A DNA stretch of 64,000 nucleotides. Source: Chaenocephalus aceratus (taxonomy: Eukaryota > Chordata > Actinopteri > Perciformes > Channichthyidae). The position numbers and the translations under genes are program-made. Location: positions 12,071,456-12,135,455 of the forward strand of contig CM043792.1 in the NCBI GenBank assembly GCA_023974075.1, given 5' to 3'. Of the stretch, positions 23,808 to 37,587 are shown piece by piece (within the stretch, counting starts at the first letter, position 1; each line of letters starts with the position of its first letter). The notes beneath the pieces were generated by a model, which made no database searches, was not told the origin of the DNA, and saw nothing but the letters and a program-made list of their open reading frames with translations.

Positions 23808-26007
23808 AAAGGTGGGGTAGGTAATTTTGGAGAAACCAGCTCCAGTGCGCTAGAATTTGAAGATACACAAGCGGAAAAAATCTGCCACTTCCTTACAGAG
23901 CCCCTCCTCCAACACACACGAACGCGCACATGACCAATGCAACCCGGTATCACGGCAAGACATGAACATGTGACGATTTACCATGCTGGGAGACGTGAAG
24001 ATGTCACGATTTCGTCCCTTCAAACGTGACAGTTACACGGTATTGTTAACCCATGTTAACCAGTGGAGAAATACCCGGAAATGCCAAGCAAATGCTACCC
24101 CCCGACAGTCGGTTGTTATTGTCAATATTAATATAATAATGATTTATTTTGTAATATTCACACTCGATTATGCCGATTTTCTTGTTGCCCCAGCTGGTCG
24201 ACACCTCTTTTAGCAGAAACAAAGGCTAAATTAATGTATTAAATCAATGTTAATCATGCATGTGGATGTGGAATTAATGAACGTGATGTTGTGTGATTGC
24301 GTTGCCAGGCAACAGCTTCGGTTTCATGTTAATTTACAAACTCTTCAACTACAACCGTAGTTATATTTAAAAACATGTTAGAAGGGCCTGATGAAATACT
24401 TCAATGTAAATTAAAATGTAAATGTGAAGGAATGTGTGTATAACAAAATACATCGGTCATAAACTAAACCGGAAACAGACGTAGGCAAGATCCTCAGCTC
24501 GATGATTGGATGGTTTAGCCGCAATTCAGTGAAAAGACGGACATTATAATGCCGCAGAGGGGAGGGGGGGAGGGTTGGCGGCGGTGGGGGGTGTGTGTGT
24601 CTACAGAAGGTCCAGTTGTGATAGACACGGTTCGCCACTGATTCCGAGTGTGCTTGCTTTTCTCTTTAAAAGTCATCATATAACGGCATTGTAATACACG
24701 GTTCGGCTGCATTAAATATTACATATCAACCGTAATTCTCCATGTATAGAGCCCTGCTGAGAAGACTTCTAGATAAACAAGAGAACTGTCGGCAAAACTG
24801 AAAACGTGACGTGGATCATAAATATATAAGCAATTAAACAACATATTACATTTATTTTCACACAAACGTCTCCTTCCAGTATCAACACTAATTCAGCTGA
24901 CTTTTATATTTGATCCAATTGGTAGATAGGCTGTATTTACACCATAACGGTGCACAGCTGATAGAAAGGGACACCTGGTGGTTAAAGCACGTTATTGAAT
25001 TTTTATTATTTTATTATTATGACGGATGTAATATTTAATGCAGCCGAACCGTGTATTACAATGCCGTTATGTGATGACTTTCAAAGAGAAAAGCAAGCAC
25101 ACTCGGAATAAAGTATTATTTTAAAAAATGTTTTCGGATTTCACATCGCATAAACATCAAATCCCAGCATGCATTGCGGCTAAACCATCCAATCATCGAA
25201 CTGAGGATCTTGCCTACGTCTGTTTCCGGTTTCGTTTATGACGGAGGTATTTTGTTATACACACATTCCTTCACATTTACATTTTAATTTACATTAAAGT
25301 ATTTCATGAGGCCTTTTAACATGTTTTTAAATATAACTACGGTTGTAGTTGAAGAGTTTGTAAATTAACATGAACCGAAGCTGTTGCCTGGCAACGCAAT
25401 CGCACAACGTCACGTCACATCCACATGCATGGATGACATCGATTTACTACATTAATGTAGCCTTTCTTTCTGCTAAAAGAGGTGTCGACCAGCTGGGGCA
25501 ACAAGAAAATCGGCGTAATCGAGTGTGACTATTAAAGAATAAATCATTATTATATTAATATTGACAATAACAACCGACCGTCGGGGTAGCATTTGCTTGG
25601 CATTTCCGGGTATTTCTCCACTGGTTAACATGGGTTAACAATACCGTGTAACTGTTACGTTTGAAGGGACGAAATAGTGACATCTTCACGTCTCCCAGCA
25701 TGGTAAATCGTCACATGTTCATGTCTTGCCGTGATACCGGGTTGGATCAATGAGGGCACGAGATAAGTTTGTACACAGATGTAAGGCTGACAGGCAGGTA
25801 GGCCATCCAATTATTTTAGCCGGGTCGGCTAAAATGATTGGTCGTGCTTTTTACAGTACTACGGCTTCCACAGATGACGTTTTTTTTATGGATTTTTTGT
25901 CAAAGCACTTCAGATATTCATTGCTATCGGGACGTTAAGAGTATTCCATGGAATATAACAAAAAGTGTATCTCAAGCCGGTTTCTCAAACTTACCTACCC
26001 CACCTTC
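23808..26007. mobile_element. Large foldback element (about 2.2-kb imperfect palindrome)
   Basis: The left arm (from AAGGTGGGGTAGGTAA at 23809) is repeated as reverse complement up to CTACCCCACCTT at about 26006. Matching blocks include CCATGCTGGGAGACGTGAAG, GTGGAGAAATACCCGGAAAT and GCTGGTCGACACCTCTTTTA. Arms are about 0.9-1.0 kb with a 0.3-kb spacer (about 24735-25020). A G-rich stretch (24556-24600) exists only in the left arm. No transposase frame. A relative of the right arm is at 50440-50640. Confidence 0.85.
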
Positions 26008-26152
26008 AAGTGCTTTGACCAACAAGCTCAGCTTGTTCCTCTGACAATTCTAGATCCAGATGTTCTGGAGCTTTCTACCGGATGCCATATTATCCGCAGA
26101 GGTTTCCTACTCTCCCAAAACTGGCCCCATGATAACAACACATTACATTGTT

Positions 26153-26340
26153 ACATTACATTGCATTTAGCTGACGCTTTTATCCAAAGCGACTTACAAT
26201 AAGTACATTCGACCAGGAAGACACAACCTTGAAGAAAACAGAATCATATAAGAACATCAGGTTTCAAAGAGCCAATCGTTTCAAGTGCTACTCAACTGGC
26301 TTTAGATAAGCCAGTCCTTTACACAATTTAATGTTTAAAA
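26153..26340. repeat. Dispersed SINE-like repeat, copy 1
   Basis: CATTTAGCTGACGCTTTTAT then CCAAAGCGACTTACAATAAG, followed by about 130 bp shared with 60141-60310. A common teleost repeat tail. Confidence 0.7.
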
Positions 26341-27600
26341 TAAGTGTTTACCTACAATGTTCCGCTAAAATTGAACTTATTGGAAACGTTTAGGGTTAAG
26401 TACACAACTCAAAAAGATAGATAACATAGATCTATTTGAGATTTGAATACCCAAAAGTTACAAATTATATCTTACATTAATAAGGCTGATTTTGGGTTAA
26501 TTAAAGCACACTTTATTTGAATTTGTGTGGGTTAGTCCTCAATTTTGTGGCGTAAAAATCAAGTAACATGTACAAAGCTAGATAGGTTTTAATTTGGTCT
26601 CAAATGATAAAGAATACAACTGAATTGTCAAGTATCTGTTGTAGAAAATGAAAAATAATTTCCACATATAGGGCATACAAGATAAGTCAACATTACTGAA
26701 TAGATTGTTACCCACAAAATCTATTAGCAGCATTTGAAGTGAATTCTATTGACCTAACATCCCAAATCCTGCAAAAGCCTTGATATTGTTTTTTGAACGG
26801 TAGCTTTTCCTCATTATATTGATTAAAATTAAAAATGATAGCGTACCTTTTCCCCAGAGGAAGCTGTCTTTTCTCCGTACAGCCATTTTTTTGATGCAAT
26901 GTGACTGATGGCTGTACAGGAAACAAAACTGTGAGTGTGAGACCGAAAAAAACTCAGTGCTGCTATTTTGTGACACTGTGGCGCCTCTCAGTTCACTCAG
27001 CAGCCTCTTACTTCATATCTAGTGATGTTCACAGCAAAATGTTGACATGGACTCTCTTTATGTGTGTGGACATTTCTTTAATAAACGTAGATGTCATTCA
27101 TGCTCTACAACTGCGCAACATTGCTATTGCACATGTCTTATTACAAATACAAAAAGCAACTACAACTACTACTATTACTGCACACCTCCATAAGAACCAT
27201 ACAATTTAAATGGAAAAAATATGACAAACATACACAAAAGGCGAATGGCCTATAAGAGGAGCCACACTTTATCTTTTTAATATACCAAAACGTTTTTTAT
27301 TTGCATTTAAAGACTTGGGTGTCAAACATGTTCACTTCTGCAGGAAGGAAACAGCCTAACAGTGTGTGGTTACCTCCAGTTTAAATATGAGGCCCCCTCT
27401 AGTGGGCTTAACACCTCAGAGAATATAAAATACAGAAGGATGTATTTCTGAACAGTGGCTTTGACCTCCAAAATGTTCCACAAAAAGACACATACCACTC
27501 CTAATAACCACATAACGTCAAATAGAGAAATTAAATCATAAAAAGGTGCAAAATTGCCAAAGAGACACTAAATGATGGTTTTTTTACTACACTAAATGCA
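26341..27600. other. Intergenic DNA, nothing recognised
   Basis: AT-rich; small open frames without family features. Confidence 0.4.
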
Positions 27601-27604
27601 TAAC

Positions 27605-28240
27605 TTAAAGGTGTCCTATCATGCAAAATGCACTTTTTGATGTATTGTATACATATCTATGTGACCCCCGGTGTGAACCCACAAAGTGTCAGAAAATAAA
27701 ACCCTCTCTTTTCCTCCGTACCCACATCTCTAAGGGGTACAACGGAGCTGATCCGGATTTGCGTCCAATATGACGTAATATCGGAAATGTGGGCTGGCTT
27801 TACACCCCTTTCAGAAAACGTCACTATCAGTAACAATGCATGTGTTTTGGAAGTAATATGGTCTTTGTTTACATTAGCAAGCATCGCTAACACTCAGAGC
27901 TAACCTGTACTGGAGAAAGTATGTGTAAAAAAGGAGGAAATAAAAAAAAGATACTCACCTTGTAGTAAACCCGCAAGAAAAGAAGCATTTGAGCTCCATA
28001 CTGTTTCAGAAATAATCCTTGAAGTGGTTTGGAACATGATATGGCGTTTAATCACGGCAGCATTCAGCTGTATCTGAGCAGAGCAGACAGCTCGTCACAT
28101 AACTCAGTGTGCCTGGTGCTGAAAAGGGGGCGGGGGTCAGCAGAGAATCTGCCAAAACAGGGCTGAAATAGAGGGGTAATGAGGGATGTCTAAAATGCAT
28201 GATCTGTTTGGTATTTTGAGCAAATACATCATATACACGT
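27605..28240. repeat. Possible non-autonomous DNA transposon
   Basis: Starts AAAGGTGTCCTATCATGCAA and ends near AAAATGCATGATCTG with a partial inverted match at the ends. Composition is more GC-rich than its flanks. No coding capacity; identity is a weak call. Confidence 0.4.
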
Positions 28241-28828
28241 TTTTTATATCTTTTGATATATCTGATACCCTTAATATATGCCTAAAAATACATGATAGAA
28301 GATATTGAAGCTACTTCTTTTTGAAGCTATCATTACATCTATTATTATTATTATTAATTGTATTACACTTAGTACAAAATATACTGTACAAAATATACTG
28401 TACAAAATATAAATCAAAATATAAATCTACTAATAACTGTGTCAGAAATGTCAGAATAATAAAATATTACTTAACTGGATTTAATAATCAAACATGTGCG
28501 TGGGGTGTTAGTCCTGTGTAATAGTCAGATATTATTTTTAAACATAATGAGTCAAGATCAGTGTATTTTAAGCAGGATGTGAGTATGTTGTGTGACTCTA
28601 TCATGCTAACTTTCCAGTTGTAACATGGGTCACTTTCTGTTAGGATGAAGAGAGTGAATATAGCTTTGTTTTTTAAGTCCTGACGTAAGAGTTTGAAGCA
28701 TTTGAATCGGAAAAGTTCAAAGTTAAAGCAACCATAATTGCCCCCAAAGTGGGAGTAGTAACATACCAGGGGTCGGCAACCCGCGGCTCTTTAAGCCCTC
28801 TACTCTGGCTCCCTTGAGCTTGTGAAGC

Positions 28829-29174
28829 TGACCGTTGAGCGGCCCGACCAAGCAAGGAGGCAGAGGCAGAACGTCCCAAATACAACCCGGTGTGGGCATT
28901 TATTACTCGTGGACAAATGATTCACAGCCTCAATATTGCTGTCCACGGGAACACAGTCGGCAGCCACCAGGATCTCACACACACTAACAGGAAAACAGAA
29001 CCTAAATACACCCAGGACTAATCAAACCAACAAGACACAGGTGAGGGGGGAGGAGAAACACAGGGCACCAGGTGAACACAATCACCAGCAACAGACAAGA
29101 CGGGAGGGGGAACACTTTTCAAACTAAAACAGGAAACAGAGACAGACAAACTAAAACATAGACAGATCGTGACA
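28829..29174 (-). mobile_element. Solo LTR of a retrotransposon
   Basis: Minus strand begins TGTCACGATCTGTCTATG and ends ACGGTCA, 346 bp, with AATAAATGCCC as likely polyadenylation signal near the end. Size and layout fit a fish Gypsy LTR. No internal region. No clear target duplication. Confidence 0.65.
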
Positions 29175-30324
29175 AATAGATGCATACATTGCATGTATAT
29201 TCACATTCTTCCTGTGCCATGTTTCAGTGTAGAACATATCAATATACTCGCTACTTCGCCAAATATGAAGCTATATTATCCGTAATGGAGGCCGAGATCT
29301 ATGGCCCCAGAGATCACCTCCGTTACAAGCTTAAACAAAAATAAGAAGGAAATAAAATAAAGATATTTGTAGGTCTATTTATATTTTGTTGCACGGTTGA
29401 AAATGTTTCGTATCTTGTATTTTGAGGTGATACTGTGAAGGCTTCTCAATTCTCTAATTTCCCCTCCTCGACTCCTCGAATCCTCGGTCCTCCGGTAGTG
29501 ACCCGGAAATGGATTTCACCGCGCCATATTGAAGGACATCTCATTTCTGTAAATGCACATCGAGGACTGAGGACCGAGCGTCGAGGAGGCTCTCTGGAGG
29601 AGCTATAACCGAGGATACACTGATGGGTCCTCCACAGCTCCTCCGGATGTATTTCCGGGAACAGAGATGTTTCAAAGAGTCGTGATGCACGGCCGGACTG
29701 ATCTCAGCCAATGACAGCTCTGCATGCATCCCCTGGATATTATTGTATTAACTGCTTTCATCGCAATGCGATGTTTCCAGTGAGAACAACTGTGAGGTCG
29801 GTGCAGAAAGCAGAGCAGTGTGTATATAATATATATCACTCAGTATAACAGGCCTACATTAATCTCTTTATTTGTATGCTTTAGTTGGGTAGATATCTAC
29901 AAAAATTAGTCTATATTTTTCGAAAACTATTTAGTGCTTCACATAATAAAATACACAACGGCTGTATCCTGATATATTTATATGCTTTAGGAGCTGTACA
30001 TACACACTATGAGTCTGGAAGTACTTCCATTCGCTTCGTTTTCATCTGTAGATGTGATTTGATGTGTCGTTTGTACATTTTGATGGTGGAAAACACAGGT
30101 AAATGTGCCGTTCGGAATGTTTATAAGTAGGTGCATGTTGTACAGTGTGTAGGTAGGTACGTGTTGTACAGTGTGTAGATGTGTGTTGTACAGTGTGTAG
30201 ATGCAGCGGACAGACAGGTCTCAATTTATTTGGTGTCCTATGCTTACTTTTAATACTTGTAAATAAAACTTTTGGCCCGTAATTTAAATTCCCCATTTCA
30301 GAGAAGGTTATTATGTGTTATTAC

Positions 30325-30521
30325 TGTCGTGTTATTCAATAATACACTTGAGTTCAACTGTCACAATTACGTGTCTCTTTATTGGTAGCCCACATGCTAG
30401 AACACTCCTAGCTCACATGCCCCGTTACCATAACATGTCGTCCGCCTATGACGTCAATGAACTGTGCCCGCAAGGCTCCACTCCTATTGGCTAACACACA
30501 CACATATACAATAACACCACA
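30325..30521 (-). repeat. Gypsy copy 1, 3' LTR
   Basis: 197 bp, matches 49845-50040 and, inverted, 62177-62371. The polypurine tract lies directly beside it at about 30523-30535. Confidence 0.9.
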
Positions 30522-30779
30522 TCTCCCTTTTTATGAATCAATGGGTACACTGCCATTGACTCCACATACCTTAGAGGATTATTCTGCCTCTGTAGGGTGG
30601 AAGGTCTGTTCCTATCTGAAGCAGATATAAAATAACAACAACTCCAGACCTTCATGAACTAAATGTAACCCTATGATATTTTGTGTATTACACAACATTA
30701 ATGCACAACATTAATAATAACCAGTTTTTTTTACTCTCTTATAAAACTCTCTATAGTATCTCTTAGACTTCTGGTTTGT

Positions 30780-31013
30780 TTACAAGTCCAACCTAGCCGG
30801 TCTCACCACGGCTCTCCCAGACCTGGTTCTCGGGGTAGGTGGCAGATCTTGAGCACTGGGCTCAGGAGGTTCTGCAATATGCGGCTCTGGACTACCTCCT
30901 GAATGCTGCTCAGCTGCATCCCTGCCGCTCTGCTCTGACGAGGAGTACATGGGGATGAGATGATGGCGATTACGCCGGACTGTCCCATGAGGTCCCTCAA
31001 GAATGTAGGAGCG
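30780..31013 (-). pseudogene. Gypsy copy 1 pol, C-terminal end
   Basis: Reads RSYILEGPHGTVRRNRHHLI then TRSGRAVVRPARLDL and a stop. This is the usual C-terminus of this Gypsy lineage, separated from the rest of pol by the LINE. Upstream residues in the same open frame come from LINE 5' sequence. Confidence 0.85.
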
Positions 31014-31236
31014 GAACTTCCGGTTGGGCATGACGGAGTAGAGACGTGCGTAGTTCTGCTCCCGCAAACTTTTGTGTTGTAACTTTTCTGAAGCCCGTAA
31101 CTCTTCTCTAACTTACATTTAAGTGAACATTAATATTATTCCACTCACAACGCCACCGTAGTATGCCGTCCAAACCGGCGAAAAGAAACAAAGCGCCAGG
31201 ACCGATAGCCCCGAGCTAGCTAGCAACAATCTCAGC

Positions 31237-32001
31237 ATGGCGGGCATAGCTGGCCTCCTTGAAGATCACCGTAGAGCTCTCTCTGCCGACTTTAAGTCTG
31301 CCATCTCAACTCTCGAAGCAAAACTAGACCGAATCCAAGCGACTGTGTCGACAATTGCTTCGCTCGAGTCCAATGCTAACTTGCAGGACGAACGCATGTT
31401 AGCCCTAGAGGCTACTTGTGCTACGCTAACGGACAGCAATGTTAAACTGCTGGCCAAAGTCACTGATCTCGAGTCCCGCAGCCGGCGCAACAATATAAGA
31501 ATCGTCGGTTTGCCAGAATCCATTGAGGGCCCTCATCCCTCGACATTCTTCCCGAAGCTGCTGATGGAGGTCTTTGGTGAGGGCGTCCTTTATTCGCCGC
31601 CGGAGTGCGACAGGGCCCACCGCTCACTCACCGACAAGCCCAAGCCGGGGCAAAGGCCACGGCCGGTCATCATCCGCGTCCACAGGTACCAGCAGAAGGA
31701 GAAAATTATCCGCGAGGCCCGGGCCAGGAGAGGCAAGCTACAGTACCAAGGTACACCCATCGCCATCTACGAGGACTACACACCCGAAGTGATGGAACAG
31801 CGCTACAAATACCGAGAGGTGATGGCGGAGCTTTACAACCTTGGGCTCAAGCCAGCCCTGCTGTTCCCTGCAAGGCTTTCCATCGTATCGAAGGAGGGAG
31901 GTAAGAAGAGATTCTCCTCGGTGGCAGAGGCTAAAGGCTACATAGCATCCATTCGCCTGACGCTGACTAGCACTAACGGTGCCGATAACTCTTGCGTCTG
32001 A
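31237..32001 (+). CDS. L1-like ORF1 protein
   Basis: 254 residues, intact. N-terminal helical coiled-coil part (about 1-85: SAISTLEAKLDRIQATVS), then the RNA-binding core with SRRNNIRIVGLPE at about 83-95, and VIIRVHRYQQKEKIIREARA. This is the nucleic-acid-chaperone protein that packages LINE RNA. Start chosen at the first ATG in frame with the coiled coil. Confidence 0.85.
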   Translation: MAGIAGLLEDHRRALSADFKSAISTLEAKLDRIQATVSTIASLESNANLQDERMLALEATCATLTDSNVKLLAKVTDLESRSRRNNIRIVGLPESIEGPHPSTFFPKLLMEVFGEGVLYSPPECDRAHRSLTDKPKPGQRPRPVIIRVHRYQQKEKIIREARARRGKLQYQGTPIAIYEDYTPEVMEQRYKYREVMAELYNLGLKPALLFPARLSIVSKEGGKKRFSSVAEAKGYIASIRLTLTSTNGADNSCV

Positions 32002-32708
32002 TGGGACGTTTAGTAAGAGACTATTACTTCTTTTTTTTCGGATTCTGCTTTCATGGACACTTTTTGTACATGCACCTTAGCCACTCTGGTATTTGCACTG
32101 ATAGTTTGAGCCTAGTGCTGATATTGCAATGAACATGAATGCACCAAGTACTTGGACTGTTCTGAATGCTGTTTGAACCGATTCCTTCTATGGGTTTTAA
32201 CCCTTAGAGTGCAATTTTATTTTGTTTTACTTTATCTCTGGGCCCTATTTTTTTGTATGTATGTTACTTGAGATCTATGTCAGTGCCTTATTGCCCTCTG
32301 CTTGCTATTATTGGCTGGCTGTTTACCTATCTATGGATGTTGTACTATCCTATGCATATAGATATACACTTGAGTTTGTTTTTTTGTTTGTTCACTTTAA
32401 TACTCTTCCGTGTTACAATGGGCTTCCCGCTTTTAGTATAGGGAACGGGACCCCGGAAGATAAGTTCAGCTGTTGAGCTTTGAGCTATAGCGCTCAGACA
32501 AGGTTTGTATTTGGGATGCTCCAGGTATGGTCACATTTAGGTTTATGGGTTGTGTTTTGTTTATGGTTTGTCTATTTTTGCCTTCGCTTGTTTTTGTTGT
32601 ACTGTTTTTTTTCCCCTTCCCCGGTCTTCTTCTTCCCCCCCACCACTCCTCTCCCCTCAGTCCTCGGGAAGCACAACGGTTTCAGACCACCTTCATTAGA
32701 CTCCCCAT
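32002..32708 (+). other. LINE spacer between ORF1 and ORF2
   Basis: T-rich inter-ORF region of the LINE. Small open frames are not supported. Unusually long (about 0.7 kb). Confidence 0.5.
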
Positions 32709-35700
32709 ATGACTAACAGTATGACGACTGCTGGCAGAAGTGTGCGTCTGATCTCCTGGAACACCAGAGGAATGAACAAAGCTATTAAAATTGGTAAGGT
32801 CTTGACTCGACTGCAACATCTTAAAGGGGACATTATATTTTTACAAGAAACACACCTTAAAACGTCTGACACCCTTTGCATCAAGCGGGCGTGGATGGGC
32901 CATTACTTCCACTCAAGATTTTCTAGTAGAGCCAGAGGTGCTGTCATTATTATTCACAAGAGTGTGATGTTCGTACCAACAAATACTATTCTCGACAATA
33001 ATGGCCGCTACGTCATAGTTTCAGGTGTCTTGCAGGGCATGCCTGTAATTTTGGTTTCCGTTTACGCACCCAACTGGGATGATGACCAATTCTTTATGAA
33101 CCTTTTTGCTAAAATCCCGAACGCAGACAATCACCGCATAATCATGGGTGGAGATTTTAACTTGATTCAAGATGTGCACCTCGACAGGTCATCCCTTAAG
33201 CTTGGCACTCTCTCAAAATCCGCTAATGTAGTCTCAAATTATGCAGCACAATTAGGAATCTCAGACCCTTGGAGATTTAAAAACCCTCAAAGTAAAGCTT
33301 TCTCTTTTTTCTCACACGTCCACCACACATTCTCGCGAATAGATTTTTTTCTGCTTGATGACAGCTTGCTACACCTTGCCAGCGCGTGCCAATACCATCC
33401 TATAGCCACCTCAGATCACGCACCTGTATCAATTGACATCCACTTCCCTCTTAGTGTTACTCCCGCTAAGTTGTGGAGGTTTAGTTCCCACCTGCTGTCA
33501 GATGACAAGTTTAAGGACTTTTTTAATTCACAGATTCGTTTATATATCGAAATTAATGACACCGCTGACGTAAGTTGTGGAACAGTGTGGGAGGCTCTCA
33601 AAGCCTATGTTCGTGGGCAGGTTTATCGTATGTTTCCAAACTAAGAAAGGATGAAAGGGTTCGGCTGTCGGCAATTTTGGAAGAACTTCTCCGAATTGAT
33701 GAAACGTATTCCTCCTCCCCCTCACCGACCTTATATAAAAAACGCATATTATTACATTTGGAACATGACCTTTTAATGACGAGCGTAGCGGAGAGAGAAC
33801 TGAGGCAAACTAAGCAGCGCTTTTTTGAACAGGGGGACAAGGCTGGGAGGCTAAATGGCTCAACAGGCTCGGGCAGTTAACGCCTCCAGATTAATCCCCA
33901 AAGTAAAGGCGCCCGAAGGCAATTTAGTCTCTGACCCGATTGAAATAAACAAGTCTTTCTTTGAATTTTATAATAATTTGTACACTTCTGAATGCCCCAC
34001 AATTGGCACAATAAACCCAAATCCTCTTGACTCCTTAACTTTCCCCACATTGACGTAGTTAACGCAGGCGAATGAGGGACCCCATTTCCACTTTAGAGAT
34101 ACAGGAAGCCATCAAATCTATGCAAAATGGGAAATCCCCTGGTCCGGACGGCTTCACAGTCGAATTCTACAAGGCGTATTCGTTTATTTTGGCCCCAAGG
34201 ATGTATAATGATTCCCTTAAAGAAGGCAGATTACCTCAAACCCTATCCATGGCATCCATCTCTCTACTATTGAAGAAGGATAAAGATCCTACTCTTTGTG
34301 GCAGCTACAGACCAATTTCCCTCCTAAATGTTGATTGTAAAATACTGGCTAAGATTTTGTCCGTCCGTCTCCAACTCGTGATACCTTCTATAGTTCCGCT
34401 TGACCAAACAGGCTTTATGATAGGGAGACACTCTTTCTTCAATACCAGGAGGCTACTTAATGTTATTTTCTCGCCCCCGTCCAATGTCCCCGAAGTCATA
34501 GTTTCACTCGATGCGGAAAAAGCTTTTGATAGGGTTGAGTGGAGCTACTTGTTCTTCATTTTAGAAAAATGTGGCTTTGACTCCAAATTTATTTCTTGGA
34601 TTAAACTTTTATACGCCTCCCCTTCTGCATCGGTAAACACAAATGGCATTCAATCGTCTGCCTTCCCTCTCCAACGTGGGACACGCCAGGGCTGCCCGCT
34701 TTCTCCCCTATTGTTTAATTTAGCCATCGAGCTTCTAGCTATATGGCTCAGAGGCCACAATGGGTTTGAGGGCATCACTCGCCATGGTATAGTTCACAAA
34801 CTTTCCCTTTACGCGGATGACCTTCTCCTATACGTCTCCAATCCTGTGTCCTCTCTCCCTCCTATATTGTCAATCCTTGTGCAGTTTGGTCGTTTATCAG
34901 GCTACAAATTAAATCTCCAAAAGAGCGAACTATTTTTTGTAAACCAACTGGCGAAGACACTCCCCCCAACCGCTTTTCCCTTTAATATTGCATCAGACGG
35001 CTTCAGATACTTGGGGGTATCCATCACCAGCTCCTTTAAAGATCTGTTTCCCAAAAAATTTCAACCACTCTTAGCTAAATGCAAATCGGATCTATCTAGG
35101 TGGTCTTCCCTTCCCTTATCCCTTGTTGGCCGTGTCAATCTTATTAAAATGGTAATTCTGCTGAAGTTCTTATATCTCTTCCAGCATATCCCAATTTGCA
35201 TCAATACATCTTTTTTCACCAGTCTTGATAGTCAACTAAATGCGTTCATTTGGGATGACAAACCCGCCCGTCTTAAAAAATCAATTCTTCAGCTCCCCAA
35301 GTCGGAGGGCGGCTTAGCACTCCCGAACTTCCGTCACTACTACTGGGCCTCTAATATTAACCGACTCCTTTACTGGACTGGCCCCACGACTCCTAACTCC
35401 AGCCCACCATGGGTTCACATGGAGATCTCCTCCTCCTCTAGCTCCTTACACTCTGTGATTTTCTCCCAACTTCCCGTAATGACGCACACAATCTCAGTCA
35501 ACCCAATTGTTACCAGTACTATTAAGATTGGCTTCAATTCAGAAGGCAACATGGCTTACACAGAGCCTCAATCCAAGCTCCGACTAAATAATCACTCATT
35601 CTCTCCATCCTGCTCGGACCCCACCTTCCAATGTGGGCTGCCAACGGGCTTGTCACAATCAGTAATCTTTACAAGGATGGGGTTTTCTCTGACTTTGCAT

Positions 35701-36296
35701 CCTTGTCAGCCAAATATCACCTGCCAAACAGTCATCTTTTCCGCTTCTTCCAAATTAGGCATTTTGCTCAAAAGCAATTTCCCCATTTTCCCAACCGCCC
35801 CCCTGAGTCAGGAATTGACCAGTTTCTCACCCTTGATTGTGACCAAAAAAGGCTGGTATCTACTATTTATGGAAAACTTGCCTCCTTTGACCTAGCCTCT
35901 ACTACATCTATAAAAGAGTCCTGGGAGGGTGAGTTGGGTGTAGACATATCTGAAGTAAGTGGAGGGACATTCTTCGTTTGGTGCAAACCTCATCTATCTG
36001 TGCTAGGCATGGTCTAATGCAGTGTAAGGTGCTCCACAGGGCTCACTTTACCAATGCTAAACTAGCCAAAATATTTCCTCTTAGAAGTGATGCCTGTAAC
36101 AGATGCAAGCAATCTCCTGCCAATCACACACATATGTTGTGGTCATGCCCCAGCCTGAATGCCTTCTGGTCTAGTATTTTCAAAACCCTTGAGCAGGCCC
36201 TTAACACACCCATACCCCAACCCGTAACCCTCTAACTTGCCTTGTTCGGCGTCCCCCCAACACAGAACATGCCCACCACGACTCAGCGGGTCATCG

Positions 36297-37587
36297 CAGG
36301 GCTCGAGCTTAAGGACGTCCCGTCGTCCCGGGGCCGAAAGAAAAAGTGTCGGGGAGGATAAAAAATAATTTTGGGACGAATTTGGGACGAGAGTTAAAAT
36401 AAAAATCCTGCTAACTCTACTACAAACGGCGATGAAAATGAAACCGACTGCACGTTTTGTGTAGCACACAGTTATTAAACCTCCTTGTCAACATAAACAC
36501 ACACGCACAAAACATTTAGCAACCCACGAAATACACACACATGTAGCCACTGCTGTGCCGCTGGCTGTCAGCCAGCCGCCCAGCTGGCTGTGCCCGCGAA
36601 TTCCTGGTCCGCAAATTCGCGCTCTCTATGGTCTAGCCAGATTAATATAATATGGCTCTGGGTCTAGCTATGTACTGAGTGTGTGTATTTCGCGGGTTGA
36701 GTGATGTACAATGACAATAGCATCCCGTGGAGGAATTCTGAAATGTTTTACCGTTACATCACAAAAACGCACAGCAGAACCAGACCCTGGAGCGCCGGCC
36801 TCTTTATTTACTTACTCCTCTTCATCCCCTATGAGTAATAAGGCTGAGATGAGAACCCTCCATCGTATTCAGTCCTTAGCAATATGCTGCCTTCCCCATG
36901 TAGGGATGGGTACCGAGCCCCGGTATTAAACGGGCCCCGGGCCGGAATTATTAAAGACAGTGGTAACGTTAAGCTCCGACGTTATCAGACTTTTTATCGG
37001 TACAGGAGACATTTAAAAAATATATGTCATATTTATTATTGCTACATACACATTATATCGCAGTTTTAGTTTCACCAACTCCGTTTCTAATATGCAATAA
37101 GACTAAAACATGCGTCTATGATGTATTTTCGAGCTTTCCATTCCAGATGAGATCTCTCTGTCCCGTCTATGTGCGAGGGGGCGGGCAGTTTGTAAAGGTC
37201 TCCTGACTGTGTTACAGACTGTCATCCTGGTTAGTGGTTACTCTGGGTTCTGTCTTCAGGACACAGTGTTGGATTTTTTTTGATAATTGGATGGGACTTG
37301 ATTGGATTCAATATTAGAGTAATTTTCTCGTTTGTGTGTTTGTTTAAATATATTTGGCCTTTGTGTATGTGATTGAATGATTTACTAAAATAAAAAGGTT
37401 GATGAATTATCATCTAATGATTTGTATGATGTTTTATTTATGTTAAAGGGCACTTTGAATGATTTTAACTAATGTAGTAATGTAGAAAAAAAAAAAATCG
37501 GGACGGTCCACATTAATTTCGGGACGGCTTGGATTGTATTTCGGGACGGTTCCGGGAGGATGGGGAAAAAAGTTAGTCGAGAGCCCT
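36297..37587. mobile_element. hAT-like non-autonomous element inside the LINE
   Basis: Starts CAGGGCTCGAG and ends CTCGAGAGCCCT. The 8-bp GGTCATCG is duplicated at 36289-36296 and 37588-37595, as expected for hAT. The element interrupts ORF2 near its end; coding sequence resumes after it. No transposase. A smaller inverted-repeat element sits inside. Confidence 0.8.
36520..36699. repeat. Small inverted-repeat element nested in the hAT-like element
   Basis: CAACCCACGAAATACACACA at 36520 pairs with TGTGTGTATTTCGCGGGTTG ending at 36699, 20 of 21 bases over the full arms. About 180 bp, no coding capacity. Confidence 0.7.

Noticed and set aside
31574..31904. Open frames of 72 and 99 codons overlapping LINE ORF1
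   Set aside because: Alternative frames of the intact ORF1; basic, low-complexity text only.
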